Assembly (NCBI RefSeq): GCF_000208865.1
Contig: NC_018398.1
Span: forward strand, 4,296,812 to 4,360,811
Source: Neospora caninum Liverpool
Taxonomy: Eukaryota > Apicomplexa > Conoidasida > Eucoccidiorida > Sarcocystidae
Direction: 5' to 3'
Length of the DNA: 64,000 nucleotides
Part shown: piece after piece, positions 23,701 through 35,400 of the stretch
Numbering within the stretch: the first letter of the stretch is position 1
Layout of the letters: the number at the start of each line of letters is the position of its first letter
Made by a program: the position numbers and the translations under genes
Notes under the pieces: model-generated
The model's input: only the letters and a program-made list of their open reading frames with translations
Database searches by the model: none
Told to the model about the DNA's origin: nothing

Positions 23701-26562
23701 GGTCACGTCTCCCAATGACGTCAGCTCCTCCCTCTTCTTCGCTTCCATCATGCCCGTTATTTCGTCACAGTTTTGGCGCTCTATAGTTCCCAACTTCTAA
23801 GCGACCGTTAGAACACACCGAACAAAAGACTTGAGAAAGACTCTAACAAAGCAAGGAAGTCACTACCTGTGTCAGTCTGGTAGTCTCGAAACAATGTCGG
23901 GCCCTGACATGTTTCTCAAATAAGACGTTGCATGGGGTCTTTCCAAAAAGGTAGAGTCTTTCACCAAGCAAGGTTGCTTTGTTGAGAACAATTCCCTACG
24001 CGTCGACACCGCAAACCCAGTGGTCACTTCCAGGTGTTACGAATGTTGCTCACGAGGGACTGCAGCTCACGCTGTGGCATAAACAGAACGATCGTCTCTA
24101 GTATGGTACTCCACAACTCGATGACACAGCGAGTGCCCTGTGGGTGTACTAGTGAAGAGTCCACGTAGCCACCGATGCAAGGTCGTGGCGAAGGGGGCAG
24201 AAACTTTCTGGCCATGCCGAGACGTATGGAGCACGAGCGAATATCGTTCAGAGGAGGACCGCAGCTTCTTGCCGCCTATCCTCGAATTCTTTTGACGCAA
24301 CAAAAACAGGTTCCGCTTCATGTTCGTCTTCAAGCGAGCTCGTGACCCTCACTACAGCACTTTCCTTTCAGTTCTTTTCTCTGCACTCTCTGCCCTCGGC
24401 TTCGAGGGGTTCACTTTGCAATTAACACGGTTCTTTGTGCTTTGAGGGCGCCACCAAGCCTGTCACTGTAGTACAGCCAGCTGATGTGACTCACTTGCAC
24501 TCAAAGGCCTCGAAAAATACTCAGTTATTCTTGATGAGGATGCGTGTCGGCTGAGTTTCATAGACAAACGTCGGCATCAATTTGAAGCGGAAGGTCGGAG
24601 CACACATCGACTGCGATCTCTGAAAATGTGGCAGAAAGTGTGCCTGTAGACATTACACCAGGCTGGTCTTTTTCTGGAAATCCCTGCTACCCGCTTGGCG
24701 ATCCGCACTCTTCTGTTGGCGCTAAGGACAACTGCCATGTTAGGCATGTCTTCTTCCCCTTCCCGAGGTGTTCAGTCATTTCATCGACACGTAAGGCGGC
24801 AACGCCAACTGAAAGGTGTGTTCTCGAACACTAACGGAAGTACACGCTCTATGACTCTACAAGCTGCAATTGCCAAACGCAACACTTGTGTAGCTCCGGT
24901 GCGTTGGGGAATGGTCAAGAAATTGATAATCTATCGAGAAAGAGAATACCAGTTGCAGACACTGAGAGCACTTCGGCCTACAGTGCTGCCGTGGCATTCA
25001 GCTGTCACACTTTGACTACGCAACAACACTGGATACGTTCGAATCAAGTCGGGCGTCTCTGTTCCTGTTCAGCCGACTTATCACATCCGTGTATGCAGGT
25101 TCCCGGTTGAGCGGCCTGCATCTGCAGAATTTTGTACTCAGTGCCCCTATAACACTGCTGGCAGTTCGAGCGTTGACCCTGTGTCCTGCGTCCACCGACA
25201 TACCATGTCAGTTTCAGTCACACTGCGCTACAACAGCAGCAACCTCTACGTTCCTTCTACTCAGCATCTTGAATTGCCGGTTGTCGAAGGTAGCCAGTAC
25301 CTTCATCTCTTCTCGCACCTGCAAACAATTTTTCGTCACTAAGCATGGCGGACGAAAATGAAAAGTTCCTTTCTGCACCGCACGTTGAATCCATCAGACT
25401 GGAGTTCCGATTCGGTGCTTTAGCACGGCTACACCGGAGCTGATGGATTCAGAATCCCACTCCGCCGGAGGGGTTCGCACTCACCATAAAGTGGCAGAAC
25501 AACTGCTGCTTCTATGAGAGTGCCGATGTGCGACTTCTCCTCTATGCCGATTTGAAAGTTGTCTCTGAAATCCCCAGTGAGGCCGCGTACCGCCGGCGGG
25601 GATGCACCGACGCCCCGCCGCCTACGAACGGACTTCTTCGAACCATGTTCATGCTAGGTTTCAGCGAAACTTCTGAAGTTTTTCGTGCTGTTCGGGCCGC
25701 TTCGTCTTGAAACTGACTATTGACGGGATTTTCATGAGACACACTATCTGTGGTCCCGTACGCCTCAACCTCACATCTGGTGGCCGTGCCCGAATTTGAT
25801 TTACACGAAAGAGCCGTCTCCGCATGACGCGCGTTCGAACGCGCACCGGTGTACACAAACCCTGTTTCGATGTCCTCTCTCACTGCGGAGTCACAGGTCC
25901 CTTTTCTCATTCAACTTCCCTTTAAACCTGGGACCAATATTTGCCGCAGTGAATAACCAGAAAGCAGTTCCGTTGGTCGAGCGTCTCGGGTCAACAGTAA
26001 CTAGGCCGTTTCTGCATTCAATGCATGCGGAGCGAATAGGACTGCAACTCGTTTGTCACAGCTACGCAAAGACACTTCCGCCCGAGCGCTCTTTGCTGCT
26101 TTCTTCTGTGAGAAGCTGGTGCAAACGACTTTCGTTCCCTTTCGCGGTGGGCGCTTAGCTCAAGTGGAATTTAGACGGACCTCCGTGCCTTCGGTGTGCT
26201 TTTCGTGTTGCGCGGCTCCGGTGTGTGTCCAACGAACAGTTCGGCCTGAATGCTGCCGAACCAGATTTTTTCCAGTTTATCCACGTGTCGAGCTCCTCCT
26301 TTGCGCGAGCAATTTCACTTCCTTTTCATTTCCTCTGACTGCTCGTTTCGATCTTTTTCTCCAGGCCGTCTGTTCCTTCCACTTTTTCCGTCGAATGAAC
26401 CCATAACTTGCGCTGCCCCCGGTTCACTGGACGCCCACGCCGACCTGTCCAGTGCTTATCGTCCATTTATTCTGGTCGAAAGGCCTGCCGCCGCCTCCAT
26501 AACCACGCGTGCGTTCTCCGAGTCCCGTTAGAGAATGTCGATGCCGGCGCCGTCGGGGCACA
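20718..26562. other. Divergent intergenic region / 5' UTRs, no recognised gene
   Basis: This 5.8-kb stretch separates two divergently transcribed genes. Open frames up to 259 codons (21373-22152, minus) have no ATG-anchored, family-like content and compete with equally plausible frames on the other strand. I read it mainly as long 5' UTRs and promoters. A TGACGTCA palindrome lies near 23716, and an 8-bp GC stem-loop at 22521-22539. The only gene-like spot is the ATG at 25345, listed separately. I saw no tRNA-like clover leaf. Confidence 0.4.
25345..25710 (+). other. Weak candidate for a small spliced gene
   Basis: An ATG at 25345 in good context (AAGCATGG) opens MADENEKFLSAPHVESIRLE and reaches a possible donor (TTCG|GTGCTT) at 25413. 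About 60 bp later, an AG after GATGGATTC is followed by a frame containing GFALTIKWQNNCCFYESADV and LLLYADLKVVSEIPSEAAYR, with a stop at 25710. The phase after that donor points to a different, shorter frame, and the minus strand also has a 122-codon ORF here, so the model is unresolved. Confidence 0.2.
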
Positions 26563-29010
26563 ATGCTGTCGGATACGGGGTTCTCGCCCCCTTCTGACGC
26601 TACGTCTCGTGGCCGCCAAAACGCCCGTGATGCCTCCGCGTTCTACGAAGCTTCGTTGCCTCGGCACCATCCTGTCTCCCAAACCCCGCGCGAAGGGATC
26701 TGTGTTGTTTCCTTAGGCGTTTTGTCCCCCCTTTGTCGCCATTCCGACGAAACCCGGCAAACGCCTGCGGGTGTTCATCGTTCATCGGTGCCGATCAGGG
26801 GTGCGTGTGACGAAGAATTTCTGGAGAAAGGTGGAAGGTCTTCCGGGACGGGAAATAGTCGTGCGGGGCCCCGTGCACCTTCTGCATTCAAATCCTCTTG
26901 TCAAGCTACGCAGGGAGGCACGCCCTTTTCTGCAGCCTGGTCTCCTCCCCCTTTCCCTTCGCATGGCTGTGAAGGTCAAGAGACCTCGGGAGCACCTCTC
27001 TTTCTTGGCAGATGTCTCACAACAATGGCCCAGCTCTCGGGTGCGGACGCTCGGGGGGGGTCGGAAGGCTGTCCTGCGTTGCGTCCGGCTTCTCACGCGT
27101 CACTGGAATTTCTGCCTGGCGCAGATCCCACATTTTCCCCGTCGTTACATCTTTCGTGCGACGTGCAGGATTTCCCTCCCCATCCCCCCTCCTTTTCGAT
27201 TTGTGCCGTCCACGCCTCTTCCCCTCGACAAACGGCGGAGTCTTCTGAACCAACCGGTGCGGATGCTTTTGTGTCGCGCGCACTTACCTGGGGAGTCGCC
27301 GTCTCAACGCCAGGTCACGCACCCAGAGTGCGGGCGCCGATTTGCGAGTCTTGGCTTCGCGACGCAGCAGAGCGAAGCTTCAAAGGCGAGCGCGATTCAG
27401 AGGACTCCCCAGGTCAGCGGGGCAACCCCGAGGCGAGAGGAAGTGCGAACGGCGGCCTTCATGGCGCAGGACAGGCAACCTCGGTAACTCTCGACGCAGT
27501 CGCCGCGCCGGGGGGCTCTCTCAGTGGGCATGAGAAGCGTGGAGCGATCTGGGACGGCGGTGCTGTCGCCGCGGCTTCAGACGGGGGCGCGGAACCGCAT
27601 TCTGAGTCGGCCAGCGAGCAGGGACGGCAAACCTCGACTCGGCGGGCTCTCGTTCCTGGCAGCGGTAAGTCCTGTGTCAGACAGAGTTCGACGAGACGGT
27701 TCCATTCGCGTCGGAGCAAGGGCGAGGAGGAGACCCGCTCCGAGCGACCCCTGGCTGAGAGCTCTGGCCCGGCATCAGAAGCGGGAGACAGCTTCATCAA
27801 GACGGAAACGGCAGCCACGACGGTTGCCATGGCGACTGAAAGGGGGGAGGGAGACCTGAAAAGGACACGAAGCGAGACTCCACGCAGCGGGGAGGCTTAC
27901 CAGTCCCGCTATGTGAGCGGCGAGTCGTCGCTGACAACACGTGTGGGGGGCGCCAGCACGGTGCCGGGTTCGGGGCCTTCAGAATCGCGCGACGTGTCGG
28001 GCGGAAGTGCCTGGCGATCCCTGTCGCGCTGGAGCAAATGGAATCGGAAAGCTGCGCCTTCGCAGGCCGACGAGGATGCAGCTGGAAACCCAGAGGCGGA
28101 GGTTCAGGACCACGGAGACCCGGAAGAGTCGTTTCTGGCCAGGATGCGGCGGCAGGCGAGACCCGACAGCTGCTGGATCGCTCCGAAACCTATCCCCGAG
28201 ATTCCAGGCCTCGTGACAGGGCCCGTTTACACCGTTGCGGCAGGCGCTCAGGTGCTAACCGCAGTCCCGAAACCGACAGAGGCCGCGGCGACTGACCCGC
28301 CAGGCACGTCCTTGTCTCTTTTCTCCACTCTCGAAGGCGTTTCTGCCCACGACGCCCTCAACGATGGTTTCCCCCGTACGGAATGCCTGTCGAGTTCGCA
28401 CGGCATGGAGCAGCGAACCGCCTCGGCCCCGGACTTGCGCGCGTTTTCCTCGAAGCCGACGGTCATTGCTCGCGTCGGAAACACCGGATGGGTTCGGCGC
28501 ATCACGCGTCGCAGCTTCAAAGGTCAACGAGCGGAAGTTCAAGGGCGAAAGATGCCTTCCGTCCCTGCGTTGCTCCGCAGTTCGAACTGGATTGACAGCG
28601 ACGAAGACGATGACGATTATGAGTTACAGGAAGCGGAGCGGGAAGAAGAAGCTCGGAAGAGGCGAGAACAGGCAGGGGCGATACGTCGACCGCCCCACTA
28701 CACTTTCTCGACGGCGTACACGACGAAGCAACGGGGACGGAAACTCAGGGGACCACTCGAAACCCCCAAGAAGCTTCGAGAAGTCCAAGGTCGCCAAATC
28801 TACCCCCTGCGCAGCCAAGCCTTCGGCATCTCGACACCGTCGGCGAGTGCGTTTTTCCGAAAACGCCCCGTTTCCCCAAACGCAATGAAGAGTGAAAGCT
28901 GGGTAAGCGACGTCGAGTGGTTCGATGGAGAAAACCAGGAAAGGGACCTGAGACGCTTCGCCGGTGTTGGAGTGCAGGCCACGGGCACATTTCTCTGGTC
29001 GCGTTCTTGA
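26563..29010 (+). CDS. Disordered 815-residue protein of unknown function, single exon
   Basis: The start is the ATG at 26563 (MLSDTGFSPPSDATS); an overlapping out-of-frame ATG at 26535 gives a short upstream ORF that ends inside the gene. The first 500 residues are Ser/Gly/Arg/Glu-rich and look disordered. The last third is more ordered in appearance: RMRRQARPDSCWIAPKPIP, a Pro/Val segment (EIPGLVTGPVYTVAAGAQV), a basic stretch (VRRITRRSFKGQRAEVQGR), an acidic run (DSDEDDDDYE), a Glu/Arg helix and a tail with STAYTTKQRGRKLRG and VSDVEWFDGENQ. I see no signal peptide, membrane segment or catalytic motif. The gene ends 394 bp before the next same-strand gene. I recognise no family; it could be a cytoskeletal or nuclear scaffold, but nothing in the sequence decides this. 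Confidence 0.75.
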   Translation: MLSDTGFSPPSDATSRGRQNARDASAFYEASLPRHHPVSQTPREGICVVSLGVLSPLCRHSDETRQTPAGVHRSSVPIRGACDEEFLEKGGRSSGTGNSRAGPRAPSAFKSSCQATQGGTPFSAAWSPPPFPSHGCEGQETSGAPLFLGRCLTTMAQLSGADARGGSEGCPALRPASHASLEFLPGADPTFSPSLHLSCDVQDFPPHPPSFSICAVHASSPRQTAESSEPTGADAFVSRALTWGVAVSTPGHAPRVRAPICESWLRDAAERSFKGERDSEDSPGQRGNPEARGSANGGLHGAGQATSVTLDAVAAPGGSLSGHEKRGAIWDGGAVAAASDGGAEPHSESASEQGRQTSTRRALVPGSGKSCVRQSSTRRFHSRRSKGEEETRSERPLAESSGPASEAGDSFIKTETAATTVAMATERGEGDLKRTRSETPRSGEAYQSRYVSGESSLTTRVGGASTVPGSGPSESRDVSGGSAWRSLSRWSKWNRKAAPSQADEDAAGNPEAEVQDHGDPEESFLARMRRQARPDSCWIAPKPIPEIPGLVTGPVYTVAAGAQVLTAVPKPTEAAATDPPGTSLSLFSTLEGVSAHDALNDGFPRTECLSSSHGMEQRTASAPDLRAFSSKPTVIARVGNTGWVRRITRRSFKGQRAEVQGRKMPSVPALLRSSNWIDSDEDDDDYELQEAEREEEARKRREQAGAIRRPPHYTFSTAYTTKQRGRKLRGPLETPKKLREVQGRQIYPLRSQAFGISTPSASAFFRKRPVSPNAMKSESWVSDVEWFDGENQERDLRRFAGVGVQATGTFLWSRS

Positions 29011-29404
29011 TGCAGATACAGCTGAAAGAAAGGGGAGAATTTCCCCTAGACTTGCGCAGAGAGGGCGAGTTCTGACGCGCTATCTCAATCAGCGGTCGGC
29101 AACAGTTTGCCACACCGTCGGTTCTTCCAGAACGTAGATCGTTCGAACGTTGACAGAAAGAGGGTCCAGGGGTTCCGTGTCACCGCAGATTCATACGTCC
29201 GCGTCGTGTGCACGCCCGATCCTTCGGGAACGTCTCGCCAGCTTCTGTGAGCGTCGCGGCCTAGTGACGGTTTCCGAGTAGGTCTGTATCTCTGAGCCCG
29301 GACGAGTTATAAGCTTTTTCTGGGGAGTATGGACGAGTTGCACTCCTGGTTCTGCTCCTGAAGGTCTGTCTATCGGATCTCAGTCCGTGCTCGCGTTCGT
29401 CGCG
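29011..29404. other. Short same-strand spacer
   Basis: The 394 bp between the stop of the disordered-protein gene and the proposed ATG of the glutaredoxin-fold gene must hold both the 3' UTR of the first and the promoter and 5' UTR of the second. I see no TATA-like element. Confidence 0.5.
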
Positions 29405-32400
29405 ATGCGTTTGTGTGAACGCCCTTTGTTACCATCGTGTCACGGGCAGACGTGGCAGAGCGTCCCTTGCCTTTTCCAGTGCGCACGAAAGTTCACGGCC
29501 GCGTTCGCGACGGAGAAAGAGGTAGGCTAGAGCGGCAGAAGGGTGTGTGGACTCTGCGATTTTTGCGGTGATGCGACGCTTTTTGTCTTTGCGCTCCGCC
29601 GGATTCTTTGCAGCAGTCGATCCGAGCGATTAGCCTGATCGGGGCGGCTGCGACGGACACATCAAGCCCAGACGCCACGTCTGCGGACGAATTTGAGCAA
29701 GTGACGTGTGCAGAAGAGGAACATGGAGAGTGCAAGTCCAGCACATATGCAAGCTGCGGAGGAGACGGATCTTCAGTCACGGACAAGGCGACGCCTGCGG
29801 CGCAGAAAGCACAGACCCCGGCGGCGGTACCGTCCCAGGAGAAGGGACCGGACGGCGGCCCGCAGACGGGCGAGGACGCCGCGAGTCCGTTTCTCGGACA
29901 GGACAGCAGTTGCGACGGCGCAGAGTGTGCAGGCCGGGGAAGAGAACCACCGAGTTTTTCCTCGTCTGTTAAAGGGGATCGCGTCGAGCTTTCCGCGCAG
30001 AAGAAGTGGATCACCCGCCCCAAAGTGTATACCGAGGAGGAAGAGAAACAACGGGCGGCAAGGCGGAAACGGCGAGAAGAGAGACGTGCGTGTCGAGGCC
30101 GTGTGCCCGCCGTGTCAGAGACCTTCCCGGTCGCGAAGGCGCTGCTCGACTCGCTTCTCAGGCGCCACGACCGCCTGTGCCTCCAGCAAGGCCGCCTGGC
30201 GCTCTTGGACGAAACGACGTTAAGAGAGCTCATGTTCTGGAAAGTGGTGCGCCGGAGGCAGGCGCACGGGTGTGCAGCCGCCCCGGACTGCGAGGGTTTT
30301 AAGATGCACTTCCTCGAAGCTGTGGAGGCTCAGCTGATGCGCGAAAACGACCAGGACGCACTCCCGCCCGAGGCCGCTCAGGCGAGAACTCAGGAATTTG
30401 TTGGGCTGCTCAAGATGGCTGCCGGCGTAAAGGCCTGGCGGTGGGAGGCCTACGTCGAGGAGGAGGTTGAGCGGTGTCTACGGGCGGCCGAGAAGAAGAG
30501 AAGGACGGAACTCTGGGGCGTCAACGGATCGGCTGCAGGCAACGCGTCCGTCCTTACACCGGAAGAGAAGCGTGAATGCGAAGACGCGTGCCGAGAAAGG
30601 CTGCGTCAGGCGCAGGAAGAGCATTCTGCTTCGCTCTCGTCGTGGTTCGACCCTGACGAAACACCTCAGGCGCGGTCAAGAGCTGCGAATGAGCGGGACG
30701 GGTCTTCGAAAGTCACGGGCTCTTTTTCATCCTTCCTCTCGGACGCTCATCTCGGCCAGACGCCGGAAGGACACCGAAACCTCCTCGTCGACGCGGGACG
30801 GGCTCTGGGTCACCTTTTCTGGGGACCGCTGGCCTCGCCGTCTCACGCCTTTCCACTGGACCCTGCCGGGACATCGACGGTGGAAACGTCGAGCGGAATC
30901 CCCGAGTCGCCCTCTGTGATCTCTTCGAGTTCTGCATCCCACAGCACAGGGTATCCCTTAGACGACAGAGGCGACCCGGCCTTTTCTCACGCCGGCCTTG
31001 GGTTGAGTGCGGAGTCTGCATTCGCGGCTTTTCCCGCGGCGCGGAACCGCGCCGGGTCTTCTCCTGTTTGCCGCTACAGCCATTCAGCCGCTGCTCGCGC
31101 GGCCTTGAAGAAGGCCCAGAAGCACGAGAGGCGCGAAGTGAGGAAGTTGATGAGAATGTGTGACTCCATTTTCGGTGACGGGTGGCTGCAGGCGGATGTG
31201 GCGGGACAGCGGAGTGCGGAGAACGCGCCAAGCAGCGCAGCGAGGCGAGGGCCGCCGCGTCAGCTGCAGGAGGGACCGACAGAGGCTGAGCAGGAAGCAG
31301 AGACGCAGCGGGAATCTGCGAAGGATCCGTCGGGGCCTGGGCGTGCGACCGGCGGTCGCGCGTCTCCTGTCGAGAGCGCGGAGGACAGCGACGACTCGCT
31401 CGCCTTCCGCAGACTCCACGAGAAATGGGTATACGAGGACAGCGAGGATGGCAAAGACGTCAATCGCGGTCTGAAGGAAGTGGTGCAGAAGCTTTTCCGA
31501 GAACAGCGCCGCATGCTTCGAAAGCAGAGCGAGCGGGTTCGCGGGCAAGCGGCCAGGGACGCCGACTCCGGCCCTCCGGCGCGTGACTCGCGGCGCCTCT
31601 CGTCCGAAAGTCGCGCCGCGAAGTCGGACGGAGAGGACGCAGGCGAGACGCCTAGCGGACCCACGCAGCATGACAAGTGGATGAGGAAACAGGAACTGGA
31701 TCGGATCGACAGAGAGGAACGGAACAGAGCTGGTCTACTGTACAAAGTGGTTTCGCCGCTTCAACCGCTCGTTCTGCTTCAGGATTCTAACTTCTGGTTC
31801 GACTTAAAACGGCTCGCAGAAGAGTGGAAGTTGAGTCAGCGAAAGACGCTGTACCAGCTCTTCAAGAAAACCGTACAGCGGTGGGTGCAGTCTGCGCAGA
31901 AGCACGCAGAGCGAACGAGACGCAAAGAGAACCGAATCGTTGCCGCCGCCATCTTGGGTGACGCAGACCTCCCGTTTCCGAAGCCGACTCTCCGTCTCGC
32001 GCCGCGCTTCTTCTTCGCCGGCCGACCTGCTGCTGAGGTATGCGTCACACGCGACACGGGCCAGGAAAGGAACGGGAAAATGGGAAATCGGGACAAAAAA
32101 GAGGCTAGACAGTCTAGAGTTGACAGAGGATCCCCCGCGGCGCAGGAGGAAACAGGCACTACCGTGATGGTAGTGGGAAAGGGGAGAGTGGCCGTCCAGC
32201 TGGTCTGTTTCTCCAGTTTTTTCATCCGAACAACAGCTGCAGTGAGCGAGGTTTCGCACTCTCTCTTCGCGCGTGTCTTTGCGTTTCTTTTCTCTCCCGG
32301 ATGCACACCTTCCGAAAGGTAGAGCTTTCGCAGGAGCGCCTTTTTCTTGCCGTTTCCGTGATTCGCCGGGCGCCCTCTGAGATCTGTTCTCTGTCGAGCA

Positions 32401-35400
32401 GCTTTGCCCGAATCTGCGCTCCCGGAGAAGAGCGACTGTTTCGTTGCTGTCGCGTCTCTCCTCTTCGTCCCACCACTGTTTCGTATTTCCTCTGCATTTC
32501 ATTGGCTCCGCCTCCTTTTCGGTTGAGACCTTTCTCGACTTGTGCGTTTCCCTCTTAGCAAGTTATGACCTACGTTTTTTTTGTTGTCCGCCGTTGCGGC
32601 TGCGGTTCTTCCCCAGTCTCTCCTGTCACCTTTGTGTTTCCGCGCCATCGGTCAGCGTCTCACCACTTGTCCCGTCTGTTTTCCTGTGCTTGGCAGATCG
32701 TCGTGATTCTCTCTTCCCTCTTCGTAAGGCGCCAGGCAATCTTCAACTGCGAGCGGCTAAAGAACTTGATGAGCTGCAAGAGCGTGATCTACTACGTGAT
32801 CGACGCCAATAGTGTCGTCGCAGGTCAGACACAAAAGGGGACCGAACTGAAGCGTGAAGGCTCTGGAAGTTTCCGTCTCCGTGACTGGGCTCAAAAAGAG
32901 AGGTTCAGTCCTTCGGTATACTCTTTTGAAACGAGGTGGACATCACAGAAGATCTGCATATATGTATATATATATATATATGTGTTGATGTATGCGGATA
33001 TACGTATGTATACCTACCTTCGGGAATGCATGCATGCCTGCGAATGCATCTTAGTGCCAAGCCTAAGTGCTTTGGGGTTCTCCAATTAGCCTTGTTGCTG
33101 ACTTGATCGGACACCCTCTTCTTGAGGAGCTGAACGAGAGAGGTCGGACTGTTTCTGTTGCGTCGTGTGGCGTGCATCATGGGCGGTTTGTGCGGTATGC
33201 GCGTTTTGGTTACCTCTCCTCCAGATGGCCAGTCGCCAGACATGAGATTGCTGCGCCGGTGGAAGAGACAGCGGATTGTGCGCAATGCACCCCACACGCA
33301 CCATCGAGGCAGTACGTCGTAAAGGCAAATACGCAAGTCGGAATGACGATTTTGCTTTTCACATGACGGAACCAGGGAGGCCAGAGAGGACTGTCTCGAC
33401 GTCGGATGTCACTGGAAGCATCCTTTTTCATAGCGACTTGTGGAGCGATCGTCTGTCGTTCGTTTTCTCATGCTGTCCCTTTGACTGGAACTCGAACTCT
33501 CTAGCTGCCGAAAAGTGTACCGCAGGTTTTCGTGTGCGGTGCTGGCTGCTTGACGTCGTTCTGTAGTTTCTCCTGCCTTACCAGAACGTGTGGTCCGTCC
33601 CTTTCGTTTTTTCGACCCCTCACCACGTGGCGTCTTTCCCCGTTTTTTGTGTTGGCGCTGGTCAGTTCTCGTCCCGCAAGTTCTGGTCGACGGGCATTCC
33701 ATCGGCTCCTACGGCGACGTGCAGCAGCTGGAGGACGACGGGGTGCTGAGTAAGCACGCAGGGCGCGTTTTGAGTAGAAAAAGAAAGTCAGGAAGCATTT
33801 TCAAGAATCCGCGACCTGCGAACGCACTCGCAGAGACACGGCGAATCGCTCTTTCTGGCTCCACTTTGAGCTGCGGACGGTGTCTTCACTGAGATTGCTG
33901 CCGGTTCGCCGTGTACGCCGACTGAGTTGGTCATTTGTGGAGCGAGAGAACGCATCTAGGGCCGTTCCTGTGCTGTTGTACGGGACAGGTGCTTCGATAA
34001 AACGAGTCACTGGCTTCGTTCGAGTCTTCCGTGGGACGCGGAACGCAGCAAAGGAAGGAAGAATCCATGACGCCTTCGCTGTCTTACCTGTGCCACCGTT
34101 AAACCGTTAAATCGGGAGCACACTGTGGCCGCTATCACGCGCGGTGTACTCGCCATGCGAATCTCGGCCACGTGTGTGTCCTGCGTTTTGCTGCTCCTTA
34201 CTTCTGCACAATTGGGGTCTTTGGAGGCGTGTCGTTCGAGTCGCCTGCTACAGTGCTGTGCTGCCACCATCTCTTTCAGCTGCCGTTTTTGCGCGCTGTC
34301 GATGCCCCACGTGCCTTCAACCGCGACACGTAGAAGACCAGCGGTGTCGATGGTGCAAACTCCAGTTCCGGGAGCTGCTGTCCGTCAGGCGACAGGGCGA
34401 GGGACAGTTGAAAGAAATGTACCGGTGAGAGCAGCAGAAAAAGGTGACGACTGCCACAGATGTTAACATGCATGTGCATGAGAAGAGATTTGTGCGCACG
34501 TGTGCTTACCTTGAGGCGGCAACACCCGGGCGTTCAATACGCTAAAGTCGGCATAGATATCACGTACCTGTTGACGTATGTGGAGATCGGACATCAACGT
34601 TCTCGTTAGGTGGACGCGTCTATCTTGCGCGCGTCATTGGCATCCACATGCACTCAGACCTAAAGTTGACGGAGTTGAGAAAAGGAGTTTGCAGGATACC
34701 CGTTAAACGCTCGAGCCCCACAGAGTGTTTTTCGTGCCAGGGGTTGAGGCGACGTACACCACGCGGGAGTGCGATGTTTGTTGGACGCTGAAAAGTGTTT
34801 TTTCCTTTTCTGAGTGTTTACCCTTCTCACTGGAGGCGCGTGGGGAAGACACTCGCGGTGGAAGTGCGGCTGCGACTGGCGCGGTGGCTTTTTGGTGTGG
34901 CCGCGCAGGAGCCAGCATCTGCGCGGTTTCAGTCAGCGGTACTCACCACGGCAGAGGTAGCGACGGGCTTCAGAAGGAAACGGGGTGTTGTTTTTGGCGC
35001 TTGCAGAGAGACGTTTTTGTGGTCTGTCATCTTCCTTTGCAGCGGCCACCCGACGCGCGCGATTCCGATTCTGAGTTCCTGTTTCGACCGAGCCACCAGT
35101 GAGTGGAGGCAAAGACGGAAATGGAGGGAAAGCGCTCACTAACCGTTGCGTCGCTCATCCGTTGTCCTTGCCATGCGAATCCAAGGAACTGGGGCTGCTC
35201 TCGAAAAGCACGCAACACCGCTGAAGGGGCGTGTGTTCAGTGCTGGACGCATTTGCACTTCGGTGTCTTTCCTGTGTATTTTCCCGACGGTCCGCGGGGA
35301 ATCGGGTTCACCAGTGCACAAAGCTCACGGCGAGGCGGTGCGTGGAGCCGAGAATCGTGGGATGCATACTGCTGCATCCCACCTCCCAGCGTTCTCTCCG

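Noticed and set aside
26145..26220. tRNA-like box A sequence (TTAGCTCAAGTGG)
   Set aside because: No matching T-loop (GGTTCRANNCC) or closing acceptor stem within tRNA distance.
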